Assembly (NCBI RefSeq): GCF_042648145.1
Contig: NZ_JBHRWV010000004.1
Span: 147,937 to 211,936 of the forward strand
DNA length: 64,000 bases
Source: Salinicoccus sesuvii
Lineage (GTDB): Bacteria > Bacillota > Bacilli > Staphylococcales > Salinicoccaceae
Reading direction: 5' to 3'
Shown here in pieces: positions 43,464 to 51,896 of the stretch. The notes under the pieces are model-generated. The model was not told the origin of the DNA and did not search any database. It worked only from the letters and a program-made list of their open reading frames with translations. Position numbers and translations under genes: made by a program. Position 1 is the first letter of the stretch; the number at the start of each line of letters is the position of its first letter.

Positions 43464-43681
43464 TCTCTTCTCCCCTTTTAACTGTGCCTTATCGTTTTAT
43501 ATATTCTCTACTCCCGAAATCCTATCGTCTGTTCAAATGACCTCTAACCATCGTGGCTCAAACACAACCGTGATCAACCCAAAATATTCTAACAGTTACG
43601 CTTTATTCTTTTACTCTATCATCTTATAAAGTGGTAATATATAGAAAACATCAAGACGTATATACGAGGAGAGTATCAAAA

Positions 43682-43930
43682 ATGAAAGTTTCTTGGATTC
43701 TTTGGTCAATAGTCACTTCAACGGAAATAGTAGTTTTCTCTGCGTTGACTTTCTTATTATGGGCAAGAGAAATAGACGCAGCAGGTGCAATACAAACAAC
43801 TGAAATTAAGCTAATTAGCATAGCCGTATTGGCTTTAGCTTTTCTTATTCCAGCCGTAGTACAAGTTTTGTGGCTGACTATCAATTTAGTTATGTCACGA
43901 AAGTATAAAAAAGGTATACATAAGTTTTAA
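43682..43930 (+). CDS. DUF3923 family small membrane protein
   Basis: 82 residues with two to three helices: VSWILWSIVTSTEIVVFSAL, then the polar turn REIDAAGAIQTTEIKLIS that is the family's most conserved part, and AVLALAFLIPAVVQVLWLTI. The length and the WxLWW-like start plus AGAIQTTEIK agree with DUF3923 proteins of staphylococci and bacilli, which have no known function. A GAGGAG site precedes ATG 43682. Confidence 0.65.
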   Translation: MKVSWILWSIVTSTEIVVFSALTFLLWAREIDAAGAIQTTEIKLISIAVLALAFLIPAVVQVLWLTINLVMSRKYKKGIHKF

Positions 43931-44107
43931 TATTAACTTTCTATTATAAGACTTACGTTATTAATTTAAAGTGGATTGGTATTTAAATATGATTAGCGGC
44001 TTCACAAACTTAAGTTTATCTACTCATTCTGACATCCCTTTAATAGAGCTAGGGTCACGGTGTATGTAAACACTAAAGAGTTACACTCAAATTTCTATAA
44101 AATGCAA

Positions 44108-44156
44108 ATCAAAAAATCCTCTAATCAAATGTATTGGGTTACATTCATTAGAGGAT
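44108..44156 (-). terminator. Terminator of the Doc/AbrB-type toxin-antitoxin unit
   Basis: ATCCTCTAAT ... AATGTA pairs with TACATT ... ATTAGAGGAT (44116-44133 with 44140-44156, one small interior mismatch), followed on the minus strand by six T. Confidence 0.8.
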
Positions 44157-44157
44157 A

Positions 44158-44544
44158 CTACTCCATATATTTTTTTAGCCATTCCGCTATTTCTTGCTCT
44201 TCCATATGCTCTACGGCAATCTTGACAGTAAACTCTGTAAATTCATCAGAATCTACTGTAAGTGTACTGCCATTCAGTTTCAAGAAAATATAGAGCGCAT
44301 TCGCAGCAGTGCGCTTGTTACCATTGAAAAATATATGCTTCAATACAATATTTCTATACAAATTTGCAGCTTTCAGTGCCAAGGTGGGGTAAAGTTCTTT
44401 GCCAAAAACATTCTGTTTCGGCGATTCCGCCGCCATGTTTAATGCGTAAGGTTCTCTTACACCTATTTGTTCTTGAGGAGAATAGGTTTTAATCACATTG
44501 ACATTGATGAGTATTAAATCCTGTTCTGTTAGATAGCGGATCAT
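44158..44544 (-). CDS. doc: Doc/Fic-family toxin (death-on-curing)
   Basis: The 128-residue protein is a compact Fic domain. The active motif HIFFNGNKRTA (His70 to Arg78) is the Doc form HxFxNGNKR. An N-terminal YLTEQDL segment and a central LKAANLYRNIVLKH helix match Doc. Doc phosphorylates elongation factor Tu and stops translation. The ATG overlaps the antitoxin stop by four bases (ATGA), which ensures coupling with antitoxin made first. Confidence 0.88.
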   Translation of the reverse strand: MIRYLTEQDLILINVNVIKTYSPQEQIGVREPYALNMAAESPKQNVFGKELYPTLALKAANLYRNIVLKHIFFNGNKRTAANALYIFLKLNGSTLTVDSDEFTEFTVKIAVEHMEEQEIAEWLKKYME

Positions 44545-44771
44545 CTCTCTACCAAATCACGCATTGTTTTATCATACTTTACAAACATTTCGTTGGATAG
44601 ATTCAATATCTCTTTCTGCGAATCTTCTTGCTTTCTGATGACCACTGAATCACCCTCTGCAACAAACTCCAAATTATCACCTTCGTCAGCCTTCAACGTT
44701 TCAAGAATACTTTTTGGTATACTGACAACCGTGCTATTTCCAGTTTTCCTTAATTTCCTTAAATTAGTCAT
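44541..44771 (-). CDS. AbrB/MazE-type antitoxin paired with Doc
   Basis: 76 residues with a swapped-hairpin AbrB DNA-binding domain: LRKLRKTGNSTVVSIPKSILETL ... DNLEFVAEGDSVVIRK, followed by a toxin-binding tail (EILNLSNEMFVKYDKTMRDLVER). It lies directly upstream and probably autorepresses the operon. Doc is more often paired with Phd; here the partner is of AbrB type, which is also known. AAAGGAG precedes the ATG. Confidence 0.85.
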   Translation of the reverse strand: MTNLRKLRKTGNSTVVSIPKSILETLKADEGDNLEFVAEGDSVVIRKQEDSQKEILNLSNEMFVKYDKTMRDLVER

Positions 44772-45009
44772 ACAATATTACTCCTTTTCTTCTAAGTATA
44801 TACGTATATACTTTTTCATTCAACTCTGAACGACTGTACCATGTGCGGTATCTTTATCTATGCTTTTATTTAATGAGCAGTCATGGCCCTACTCCATCTC
44901 CTAATAACGAACTCTGCACAATCTGCTCATTTCATATACAATAAAAATAACTAAGACTCTTGCATAAGATCCCTCACTAACTCACATCTTAAATGAAAGG
45001 TGACTCAAT

Positions 45010-45213
45010 ATGACAAGAAAAACCACTAAAAAAGACTGGATCGATAGCGCCATTGGTCTATGCATGATTTTCGGCTGCATGTTCGCCATCCTTGTAGCTC
45101 TGTTCATCAATCCAACAATTATGGTCTATACAATTCCTGCGGGTGCAGGGATTGGTTTAATCGTTGGCATCGTGATTCAAACTATTTACGGCAGCTATGA
45201 CAACGGCAAATAG
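45010..45213 (+). CDS. Small two-helix membrane protein
   Basis: 67 residues: a basic start (MTRKTTKKDWIDSAIG), two helices (about residues 16-34 and 39-57) and a short tail YGSYDNGK. AAAGGTGACT precedes the ATG. It resembles the many uncharacterised two-helix proteins of Staphylococcaceae. Its stop is embedded in the hairpin that also ends the GPP34 gene on the other strand. Confidence 0.6.
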   Translation: MTRKTTKKDWIDSAIGLCMIFGCMFAILVALFINPTIMVYTIPAGAGIGLIVGIVIQTIYGSYDNGK

Positions 45214-45243
45214 CCATGCCACCTAATTGTTCGGTGGCATGGC
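45213..45243. terminator. Shared hairpin at the ends of two convergent genes
   Basis: An 11-bp stem GCCATGCCACC/GGTGGCATGGC (45213-45223 with 45233-45243) contains the last codons of the GPP34 gene and the last base of the plus-strand stop. The T-run is weak on both strands. Confidence 0.5.
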
Positions 45244-45909
45244 GCTATTGATTACTGTCATCGAAATGGCGGTGGTTGTTGCGATCATGATTGCCGCTTC
45301 CATCTCTTCGATGGACTTGCTGATGGCGACATCGTATTCGCTTTCGGCTGCAATCTTCTCAATTCGCTTCTCTACAGTTTCTTTTTTATCCTCACCAAAC
45401 ACTTCAGCGGTCAGGTTGCATATCTTGATCAGATTCAATAGAATGCCAGCAAGCGGATCAGGCGTCTCATCCTCAAAAACAATTCTTTGAAGTCTGTTCC
45501 TAATCTCCTCTTCGGCTCTGCCATCTGCTTCGGGATGATGTTTCCAATTGAAAACAAATAGGAATTTCTTGGACTCTTCTTTTAGAACCCTTTTTTCTAC
45601 TAACGATTGAATAATCTCTTTTTTGATATTATGCATTTTGAATGGCAGGCGGTCCACCCAGTAATCAACCTGTTGTGGCTTCTTCGCTTTTTCAACCTCG
45701 TCCAGGACAGTTTCAAAATAAGGTATCTCTGTTGGCGTACGGTCAACCACAACCATTTTGTCCTCCTGCAACTCTACACGCTCCATCAGCGTCAGTTCCG
45801 ATAAAATAGCACCAGTAATCCCGTACTCAATGGAATCCGCCCCACTTACTTGGGTGCCTTTCTCTTTATCCGTCGCAAGCAATACCAATGCTTCTGCTAT
45901 TGTAAACAC
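45223..45909 (-). CDS. GPP34 (Golgi phosphoprotein 3-like) family protein
   Basis: The N-terminus after the chosen start reads FTIAEALVLLATDKEKGT, followed by YGITGAILSELTLMERVELQ, the typical GPP34 opening, and an all-helical body with VEKRVLKEE and a C-terminal segment full of Ile/Thr/Ala. In eukaryotes the fold binds PI4P. The bacterial role is unknown. An open frame begins at 45924, but GGGAGGTAAC places the start at GTG 45907-45909. It precedes the nitrilase-like gene's end by 24 bases, on the same strand. Confidence 0.8.
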   Translation of the reverse strand: MFTIAEALVLLATDKEKGTQVSGADSIEYGITGAILSELTLMERVELQEDKMVVVDRTPTEIPYFETVLDEVEKAKKPQQVDYWVDRLPFKMHNIKKEIIQSLVEKRVLKEESKKFLFVFNWKHHPEADGRAEEEIRNRLQRIVFEDETPDPLAGILLNLIKICNLTAEVFGEDKKETVEKRIEKIAAESEYDVAISKSIEEMEAAIMIATTTAISMTVINSAMPPNN

Positions 45910-45933
45910 ATCGTTACCTCCCATTCTGAATGC

Positions 45934-46719
45934 CTATAGAAAGTGATACATCTCTCTCCTACGGCTATCGAAAATCGGTACGTCCTTACGGATTCTATCC
46001 ACTTCACTCCCATCAACCCTCCCAGTTAATATGGCGTCACCAGAGTCAGAGGCTTCGTCGACACTTTCACCAAATGGACCAACGATCATGGAGCGCCCGG
46101 CGTATTCCTGATCACCGATTTCGCCATGTGTATCCGCTGCAACCATATAGAGCTGGTTCTCAATGGCACGCGCACGGATGAGTGTCTCCCAATGTGCTTT
46201 TCTCGCCATAGGCCACTCGGCAACGACGAAGATGGATGTCGCACCTTTAAGTGCCAAGTCCCTGAACAGTTCAGGGAACCTCAGGTCGTAACAGATAACG
46301 ATACCGCACGTATTACCGTCTAACTTGAAAGTCTCCACCTTATCCTGCCCCGCTGCCAGGAACTCGGGTTCGTTGAGCATCGGTACGAGGTGCATCTTCG
46401 AATACTCATGCACGAGTGCACCACTCCAATCAATGACGAAGGCAGTATTGTATACCCTGTCTGAGTCGTCTTTCATATTGGCAACAGAACCCGCAACGAT
46501 ATTGACGTCGTACTTCTTCGCTAGTTCCGATATAACGGATTTGGCCGGTTCGAGATGATGACAGGCATGCGACTGTATATTTTCAAGATCGTAGCTTGAT
46601 GTCCACATTTCCGGCAGTACGACAACGTCGGTATCTTTAAAGTCTTCCTCGGCAAAAACATCCTGAATTCTTTTTAAGTTCGCTTCTAAATCTCCGAACA
46701 CTACTTGGTACTGTAGCAC
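45934..46719 (-). CDS. Carbon-nitrogen hydrolase (nitrilase family amidase)
   Basis: The catalytic triad is present: Glu37 in VVLPEMW, Lys108 in YSKMHLVP, and Cys143 in GIVICYDLRFPE. A 261-residue single domain is typical of the Nit/omega-amidase or YafV-like group, which hydrolyses deaminated glutamine or glutathione. The frame starts with GTG 46719. An upstream AGGAG sits about 20 bases away, and the first residues are shorter than usual, so a non-standard start a few codons earlier is possible. It follows the ABC-linked lipoprotein by 30 bases and may belong to that operon. Confidence 0.85.
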   Translation of the reverse strand: MLQYQVVFGDLEANLKRIQDVFAEEDFKDTDVVVLPEMWTSSYDLENIQSHACHHLEPAKSVISELAKKYDVNIVAGSVANMKDDSDRVYNTAFVIDWSGALVHEYSKMHLVPMLNEPEFLAAGQDKVETFKLDGNTCGIVICYDLRFPELFRDLALKGATSIFVVAEWPMARKAHWETLIRARAIENQLYMVAADTHGEIGDQEYAGRSMIVGPFGESVDEASDSGDAILTGRVDGSEVDRIRKDVPIFDSRRREMYHFL

Positions 46720-46749
46720 TTTTATATTGATACGATCACTCTCCTATGA

Positions 46750-47484
46750 CTATTGCTGGAACAGCTCGATATAGTAGTCTGAAACGATTGTGTCACCGGC
46801 GTTGATTTCTACACCGACAGTATCCTCCGGGCCCGGCCCTTCCGTGGGATCAAAATCTCGGTATTTCCCCGACACATTCCAGTAGATCCGATGTTCCCCA
46901 GATGCACTCAACAAAGGCAGACTTTCCGACGCCAGGAGGTAGTTCCCAGGTTCAATATGCGTACCCGCCGTATGGGTACCTGCAGGGATCATCAAACTAC
47001 CTGTTTCCTGTGGTTCCATCATATCATTTTCGACCGTTGATAGTTCAAGTACGCTATCGCGTGACTTGAATATCATATTATATCCAGGCTTCAGTTCAAA
47101 AGTGACGTCCGGTGTCGGCACACCGACTGAAACTTCGAGTATTCTTATGCCTGAACTATCTTCAATAATGACTACACCTACCGCATCCATCATCATACCT
47201 GTATACCTACCAGGGTCAAGGTCTTCCCCTGTGACGTATGTTCCCGGTTCCAGAATCAATTGTTCACCTCGGTCACTTTCAACAGTCCCAGGTATTTCAC
47301 TGCTCTCAACGAATGGAAAGCGTGCTGCTATGTCATCAGCTACAAGCAGATTATCCTCGGCATAAGCACTAATTGCTGCTTCATCCTTCACAAAAGCTTC
47401 TCCGTCATACGTTTCCGGCATAATGCCTCCATAGTCGCATCCTGCCAGCCCGAATACCATTAGGAGTAAGATCATCCGCTTCAT
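46750..47484 (-). CDS. Lipoprotein of the ABC-2 operon, with GED-type repeats
   Basis: The signal ends FGLAGC (Cys16). Two repeats follow: GTYVTGEDLDPGRYTGMM near residues 81-98 and GTHTAGTHIEPGNYLLAS near 169-186, each starting a beta-rich domain. The same repeat family occurs in the lipoprotein at 27672-28469. Its start overlaps the ATPase stop by four bases (ATGA), so it is translated together with the transporter. It is exposed outside the membrane and may be a substrate-binding or accessory part of the transporter, which lacks other extracellular partners. Unknown family. Confidence 0.7.
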   Translation of the reverse strand: MKRMILLLMVFGLAGCDYGGIMPETYDGEAFVKDEAAISAYAEDNLLVADDIAARFPFVESSEIPGTVESDRGEQLILEPGTYVTGEDLDPGRYTGMMMDAVGVVIIEDSSGIRILEVSVGVPTPDVTFELKPGYNMIFKSRDSVLELSTVENDMMEPQETGSLMIPAGTHTAGTHIEPGNYLLASESLPLLSASGEHRIYWNVSGKYRDFDPTEGPGPEDTVGVEINAGDTIVSDYYIELFQQ

Positions 47485-48377
47485 GATTCCACACCTTTAT
47501 AGATACGCAAGTAATGCTCGTAAGTACCGAGCGGACCGATAGTCACCGATTCCGATCCACCTTCTTGCAAACGGGTCATCAATTTCAGTTTATCAGCATC
47601 AGTCAGTGTTTTTGTTGGAATGCAGATACGCTGGCGATTCAAGTACATCGTTCCTTCAGGGAGTGTATCAAGCGCCTGATAATGGCTTAGCTCGATGTTG
47701 CCCTTGATATATTTTTCCTGTGCATCTTTCCGGTCATACGTATAGTAGATATCTTTATTATTGAGAAAATAGATCTGATCGGCATAATCATCAAGGTTCT
47801 CAAGAAGATGACTTGCGACAATAATGATTTTTCCTTCCTGCTTTACTTCTTGAAGGATTCTACTGACAAGTTCAACATTGACCGGATCCAGTCCATTCAT
47901 AATCTCGTCCATGAACATGATCTTCGTATCAGCAGCCATCATCATAGCGAAGCACAATCTCTGACGCATACCGAGGGAATAGGAATTAACTTTATCCCTG
48001 ACGTATCCTCCCATGTTCAGACGGTCAACAATCGCATCGATGTCTCCTTCATTGCCTTTCCATATATCTCGATACATTTCTATATGTTCATATCCTGTAA
48101 AATTCTCATAAAGCTCCGCCTGGTCCGGAAAGAAGGTGATTTTCTCATGCAATGCGCGGACATCCTTTGTCGTGTTCTTATAGGCACGCCCATCGACCAG
48201 TATCTCTCCCTTGTTGATGGGAATGAAACGAATGATCGCATTGAATAATGTCGTCTTACCGGTACCATTTGGCGCCACGAGTCCGATGATATTACCATCT
48301 GCGATGCTGAAGTTGATATCTTTGAGTACGACGTGAGTGCCGTAGCTGATGCTTAAATTCTTTATTTCGAGTGGCAT
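47481..48377 (-). CDS. ABC transporter ATP-binding protein
   Basis: 298 residues with Walker A VAPNGTGKTT, the Q-loop near FFPDQAELYEN, signature YSLGMRQRL, Walker B IMFMDEIMNGLDP and switch His in VASHLLENLDDY. The C-terminal 80 residues are an accessory domain. The arrangement matches the exporter ATPases of bacitracin/bcr-like and ABC-2 systems. It begins one base inside the stop of the permease upstream (TGATG) and is followed by the lipoprotein with ATGA overlap. Confidence 0.93.
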   Translation of the reverse strand: MPLEIKNLSISYGTHVVLKDINFSIADGNIIGLVAPNGTGKTTLFNAIIRFIPINKGEILVDGRAYKNTTKDVRALHEKITFFPDQAELYENFTGYEHIEMYRDIWKGNEGDIDAIVDRLNMGGYVRDKVNSYSLGMRQRLCFAMMMAADTKIMFMDEIMNGLDPVNVELVSRILQEVKQEGKIIIVASHLLENLDDYADQIYFLNNKDIYYTYDRKDAQEKYIKGNIELSHYQALDTLPEGTMYLNRQRICIPTKTLTDADKLKLMTRLQEGGSESVTIGPLGTYEHYLRIYKGVES

Positions 48378-49552
48378 CAGTTTTTCCTCCTCTCAAGTTT
48401 GCCTGTCCGCGTCGGTATCAGTTTGAAAATGAAGTTGAACAGTATTTCAATTAGTATATAAAATAGTAGAATCGCCATGAGTAGCTTCACGATAGTGACA
48501 TTACCGATATCTGACCATTCTCCCTCGAGTACCGGCAACAGCTGCAGATATAATAGCGGATTCCAACTACTGAGCGGCGAAATGATAGTGAACAAATAAG
48601 GAATGAAGAAAATGGCGACGACAATCGTAATGGTCAGATAGATATTCCTAAACATCCAGCTAAGACCCGTTGACAGTTTGATGATGACATAGCTGAGTAG
48701 CATGGCAAGCAGTAGTGTCGTGATGACATACTGCAGTACACTGATATATACAGCGTCTGCGCCGCTGTACAACTGAACCGGGTACATAAGTGTACCGGTG
48801 TCATTAAATACACGGCTGACGAAGTACGAAATGAGTATCCCGATGATTAAGGTGACCCAGATCAATACCCAGCTGATAAAGGTGCGCTGTCGCCACTGGA
48901 ACTTCCACGTGTATGGCAGCCCCTGGGTGATGCTCCAGTTATTTTCTTGATCCCTACTGAAACGGTCGGCCCCGAATATTGCCGCGATGATATAGATGAA
49001 CACCCCCGCAATGATGTTAATCAACGTGTAGAGTACAAGGCTCGGTGACATGGGATTCCAGTCGATGGCGACATCGTTTTCTTGTAAATAGTTGAGGAAT
49101 TTGAGTGTATTGTTAATTTCGGTTTCACTTGGGATAAATTCAAGTAACAACTCCTGTGATTCAAAACCATCCTCAGCATGAAAGTATAGCTGATTCTCTG
49201 CCAGTTCGATGCCTTGATCGACGTAGTCACTGACAATGTCTTCAAGCCCTTCTACAGTGTTGCCTTCCTTTTCGGACAAAATGAAGCTTTGCATGCCAAG
49301 TATACTTTGCTGGCGAGCCAGGCGGTCATAGACCCCCTGACCCACTTCTGTTTCAAAATGTTGCTGAGGGATCGCATGGAAGAGGTCTTGGGTTTCTCGA
49401 TACTGTGCTCTTGTTTCTTCAATCGGCAATTCAACTGAACGATTCTGATAAAGTGTCGAATATGTCGCAACGAACAAAATCAATGCAGCAAGCAGAATGC
49501 GCACTTTCCAGTCTCGTAGCACTTTTAAAGTTTCCCACTTGAAGAGTCGCAT
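48377..49552 (-). CDS. ABC-2 type permease, second of two
   Basis: About 391 residues. An N-terminal basic segment and helix 1 (ILLAALILFVATYST) are followed by a large extracellular loop (about residues 45-170, with coiled-coil helices), then five further helices with LYTLINIIAGVFIYIIAAIFGADRF. This is the ABC-2 layout of YhaP/EcsB-like exporters. The open frame extends to 49591, but GGGAGGTGGGCTG directly precedes ATG 49552, which shares its first base with the upstream stop. Confidence 0.88.
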   Translation of the reverse strand: MRLFKWETLKVLRDWKVRILLAALILFVATYSTLYQNRSVELPIEETRAQYRETQDLFHAIPQQHFETEVGQGVYDRLARQQSILGMQSFILSEKEGNTVEGLEDIVSDYVDQGIELAENQLYFHAEDGFESQELLLEFIPSETEINNTLKFLNYLQENDVAIDWNPMSPSLVLYTLINIIAGVFIYIIAAIFGADRFSRDQENNWSITQGLPYTWKFQWRQRTFISWVLIWVTLIIGILISYFVSRVFNDTGTLMYPVQLYSGADAVYISVLQYVITTLLLAMLLSYVIIKLSTGLSWMFRNIYLTITIVVAIFFIPYLFTIISPLSSWNPLLYLQLLPVLEGEWSDIGNVTIVKLLMAILLFYILIEILFNFIFKLIPTRTGKLERRKN

Positions 49553-50766
49553 CAGCCCACCTCCCTTACGAACTTCTGACGATCCATCCATTTCGCTGTT
49601 ACCAACAGCAATAGTTCGATGACAACAATTGAGATAACCAACACAATGATACCGGTCTCAAAAGTGAATCCAGTACTCAAAGTGAGGAAATTGCGTTCTC
49701 CACTCAATACTTGTCCGAATTCGAAGTAGTTTTGTGGGAAGTAGTGTGCACCTATGCCAAAAATAACTGGCTCCGTCCCACCACCATATATACGGTTGAA
49801 GCCGACGATTAGAAAACCGATGATCATTACTACCACGTCATGCCGAAAGAGCAGTGACATCCAGGCATTGAGACGGACAAAAAGATAGATAAGGCAGAGT
49901 AAGAATGCGATAGACATGCCAACAAAACTACCAATAGACCGAGTTGAAAAATTTACTAATTCTCCGCGATAGCCATCCTGGTAAGCATATGAGGACACCC
50001 CTAAACCGAATGTACCGAATCCATATAAAATACCGGTGACCAGATAGAATAGAGATAACAGCGCGGTGAATGCGATGATCAGTATGGTGAAAAGTGAAAG
50101 AGATTGATAGAGTATGTAGCGTTGCCAACCGAAAGGTTGACCTGATTTCAATGTGCGGTGTTTCCTGTCATCGACAAGAATTTCACTGGCTACGAATATT
50201 GTGATTAGTAATAAAATCAGTGAGCCATTCGTCTTCATGAAGAGATGAAGTTGCTGGGCAGCCGTTTTCTGGTCATAAAGATGGAGTGTCAAGTTCTCCA
50301 ATTCCGCTACGGCTCTAAGGTCCGTTTGCATTACTGCTAGTTCATAATTGACACGATGCATATCACTCCCATAGCCACTCCCCGTCCCTCCGTTGCCACC
50401 AGTTTTAGGGGGTGATAAGCCAGGCGTTGTAATCAAATCCGCTAGCAACCGAATGTCTCCATTGTCGATTGCGCTGTGGAACGGATAATAGCTTTCATAA
50501 CTTTCTTTAGCAACGCTATATGTATTGATGCCAGTAAAATTGTTAATCGCGATATCGCCCTGTGTGATTCTTGATTCTTTCGTTCCGTACTCAGTACTCA
50601 ACTGGAGTGCCAAGCCTTCACGATCAATCGTTGTTGGATGTTCCGTCCCTGGCAAGTAAATCAGAAGATAACTGAAGATGGCCACAAGTGAGAGGACTAG
50701 AACCAGGCGGTTCTTACGGTTTCTCCATGTTCTCTTCAGTGTCTCCCTGAACACAGCAATAAACAT
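49552..50766 (-). CDS. ABC-2 type permease, first of two
   Basis: 404 residues with helix 1 at about 20-38 (LVLVLSLVAIFSYLLIYL), a long extracellular loop to about 180, and five more helices, including VASEILVDDRKHRTLKSGQPFGW, the cytoplasmic segment that meets the ATPase. It is similar in plan to the following permease but clearly diverged, so the transporter is a heterodimer. The loop contains a Gly-rich GGNGGTGSGYG stretch. The substrate is unknown. Confidence 0.88.
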   Translation of the reverse strand: MFIAVFRETLKRTWRNRKNRLVLVLSLVAIFSYLLIYLPGTEHPTTIDREGLALQLSTEYGTKESRITQGDIAINNFTGINTYSVAKESYESYYPFHSAIDNGDIRLLADLITTPGLSPPKTGGNGGTGSGYGSDMHRVNYELAVMQTDLRAVAELENLTLHLYDQKTAAQQLHLFMKTNGSLILLLITIFVASEILVDDRKHRTLKSGQPFGWQRYILYQSLSLFTILIIAFTALLSLFYLVTGILYGFGTFGLGVSSYAYQDGYRGELVNFSTRSIGSFVGMSIAFLLCLIYLFVRLNAWMSLLFRHDVVVMIIGFLIVGFNRIYGGGTEPVIFGIGAHYFPQNYFEFGQVLSGERNFLTLSTGFTFETGIIVLVISIVVIELLLLVTAKWMDRQKFVREVG

Positions 50767-50805
50767 ATGTAATCTCCTCTTTATATTTATGGATTCGATG
50801 GTGTA

Positions 50806-51240
50806 CTAGTACATGAGTACTTCAAGCTTCTTCATCTGACTATCCAATACCCGGCGCATCACTGGGCGGACACCCTTCAGTATCAGCTTATACCGCTTGC
50901 TATCGGTATTAAAATAACTGGTCACCTGCACATCTGAAGCTGTTGCATCCGTTGGTTCTACACTAAACGATGAGGTAATGATTCCTTGTCTGAGTGCCGT
51001 TTCGACTTCGATGAACCGGTTCTCTTCATATTTTGTAATGGTGGATTTGAATTGATATGTCTTATTAAGGACATTAAGTATCGTTCTGAACTTTGTTCCC
51101 TCGGCGCGCTTCTCCTCGGTATAGTACATATTGCCTTCAAAAATCGAGCTCCATTCTTTCAATTTGTCGTCATCCTCGACCACTTTGAATACATGCTCGG
51201 GTGGTGCCTTAATTTTTTTCTCGTAACTATAGAGCTCCAT
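50806..51240 (-). CDS. SRPBCC (polyketide cyclase/START-like) lipid-binding-fold protein
   Basis: 144 residues of the Bet v 1/START fold: YEKKIKAPPEHVFKVVEDDDKL near the N-terminus, WSSIFEGNMYYTE, a long hydrophobic-cavity sheet, and a C-terminal helix VMRRVLDSQMKKLEVLM. Such proteins bind hydrophobic ligands or modify them. It is the first gene of the operon with two permeases, an ATPase and a lipoprotein, so it may bind the cargo. An open frame begins at 51264, but AAGGGGAT places the start at ATG 51240. Confidence 0.75.
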   Translation of the reverse strand: MELYSYEKKIKAPPEHVFKVVEDDDKLKEWSSIFEGNMYYTEEKRAEGTKFRTILNVLNKTYQFKSTITKYEENRFIEVETALRQGIITSSFSVEPTDATASDVQVTSYFNTDSKRYKLILKGVRPVMRRVLDSQMKKLEVLMY

Positions 51241-51387
51241 TATAATCCCCTTTTCATAATCCATACCATTTTTTTCTAAAATTTTAGATATTTACTAAAA
51301 ATTATACAGATTATTTTTGAATTTTCAATAATCATTGCGTTCTTTGTCTGTAAGGCGCTATTATTATATAAAAAGGGGAGATCATAT

Positions 51388-51810
51388 ATGAATATCAGTC
51401 GAGAGAAAAATATTGCCTACAGCGATATTGAACATCTATATATGAGCAGTGGCGATACCCCGTATGAAAACAAACTTGGTGCGCTTTATGAAGCAGTCGT
51501 CCACTCGGATCATCTGGTTACGGCCTGGGACGGTCCATTGCTTGTCGGCCTCATCCGTTCTTCTGGGGACATGCAGTTCACCCAAGTCATCTCCGACTTC
51601 CTAGTCCATCCTGAGCACCGCACGAAAGGGATTGCTTCAAAACTAATGAATGCCTATATAGAAGATACCAGCCAGGTTGAAAAAATCTACTTATTCATGG
51701 ATGACCTTTCCAGTGCATTCACCAGAAACTGGCTCTTACATAAAGGATTCGATCTCATAAAGGATAGTGAGAATCTCTGCATCTACTTGAAAGTAAAGAA
51801 AGATCAATAA
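51388..51810 (+). CDS. GNAT family N-acetyltransferase
   Basis: 140 residues with the acetyl-CoA loop VHPEHRTKGIASKLMNAY (R-x-x-G-x-A type), SDFLVHP strand and NWLLHKGFDLI near the end. It begins with a divergent N-terminal strand rather than the usual RxAxxxD. It resembles small GNATs that acetylate amino acids or toxins. AAAGGGGAG precedes the ATG. It is followed by the long hairpin. Confidence 0.85.
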   Translation: MNISREKNIAYSDIEHLYMSSGDTPYENKLGALYEAVVHSDHLVTAWDGPLLVGLIRSSGDMQFTQVISDFLVHPEHRTKGIASKLMNAYIEDTSQVEKIYLFMDDLSSAFTRNWLLHKGFDLIKDSENLCIYLKVKKDQ

Positions 51811-51821
51811 GAAAATGACAA

Positions 51822-51874
51822 TGCAAAGCACATCTGAAATTGTAAGTGTAACTCGATTTCAGATGTGCTTTGCA
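51822..51874. terminator. Long perfect hairpin between convergent genes
   Basis: A 19-bp perfect stem (51822-51840 with 51856-51874) around a 15-nt loop. It lies between the GNAT and a lipoprotein gene. It has no T-run, so it may act as a bidirectional block or an RNA-stabilising end. Confidence 0.6.
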
Positions 51875-51896
51875 CGGTCAATAAGGCATTACATGT

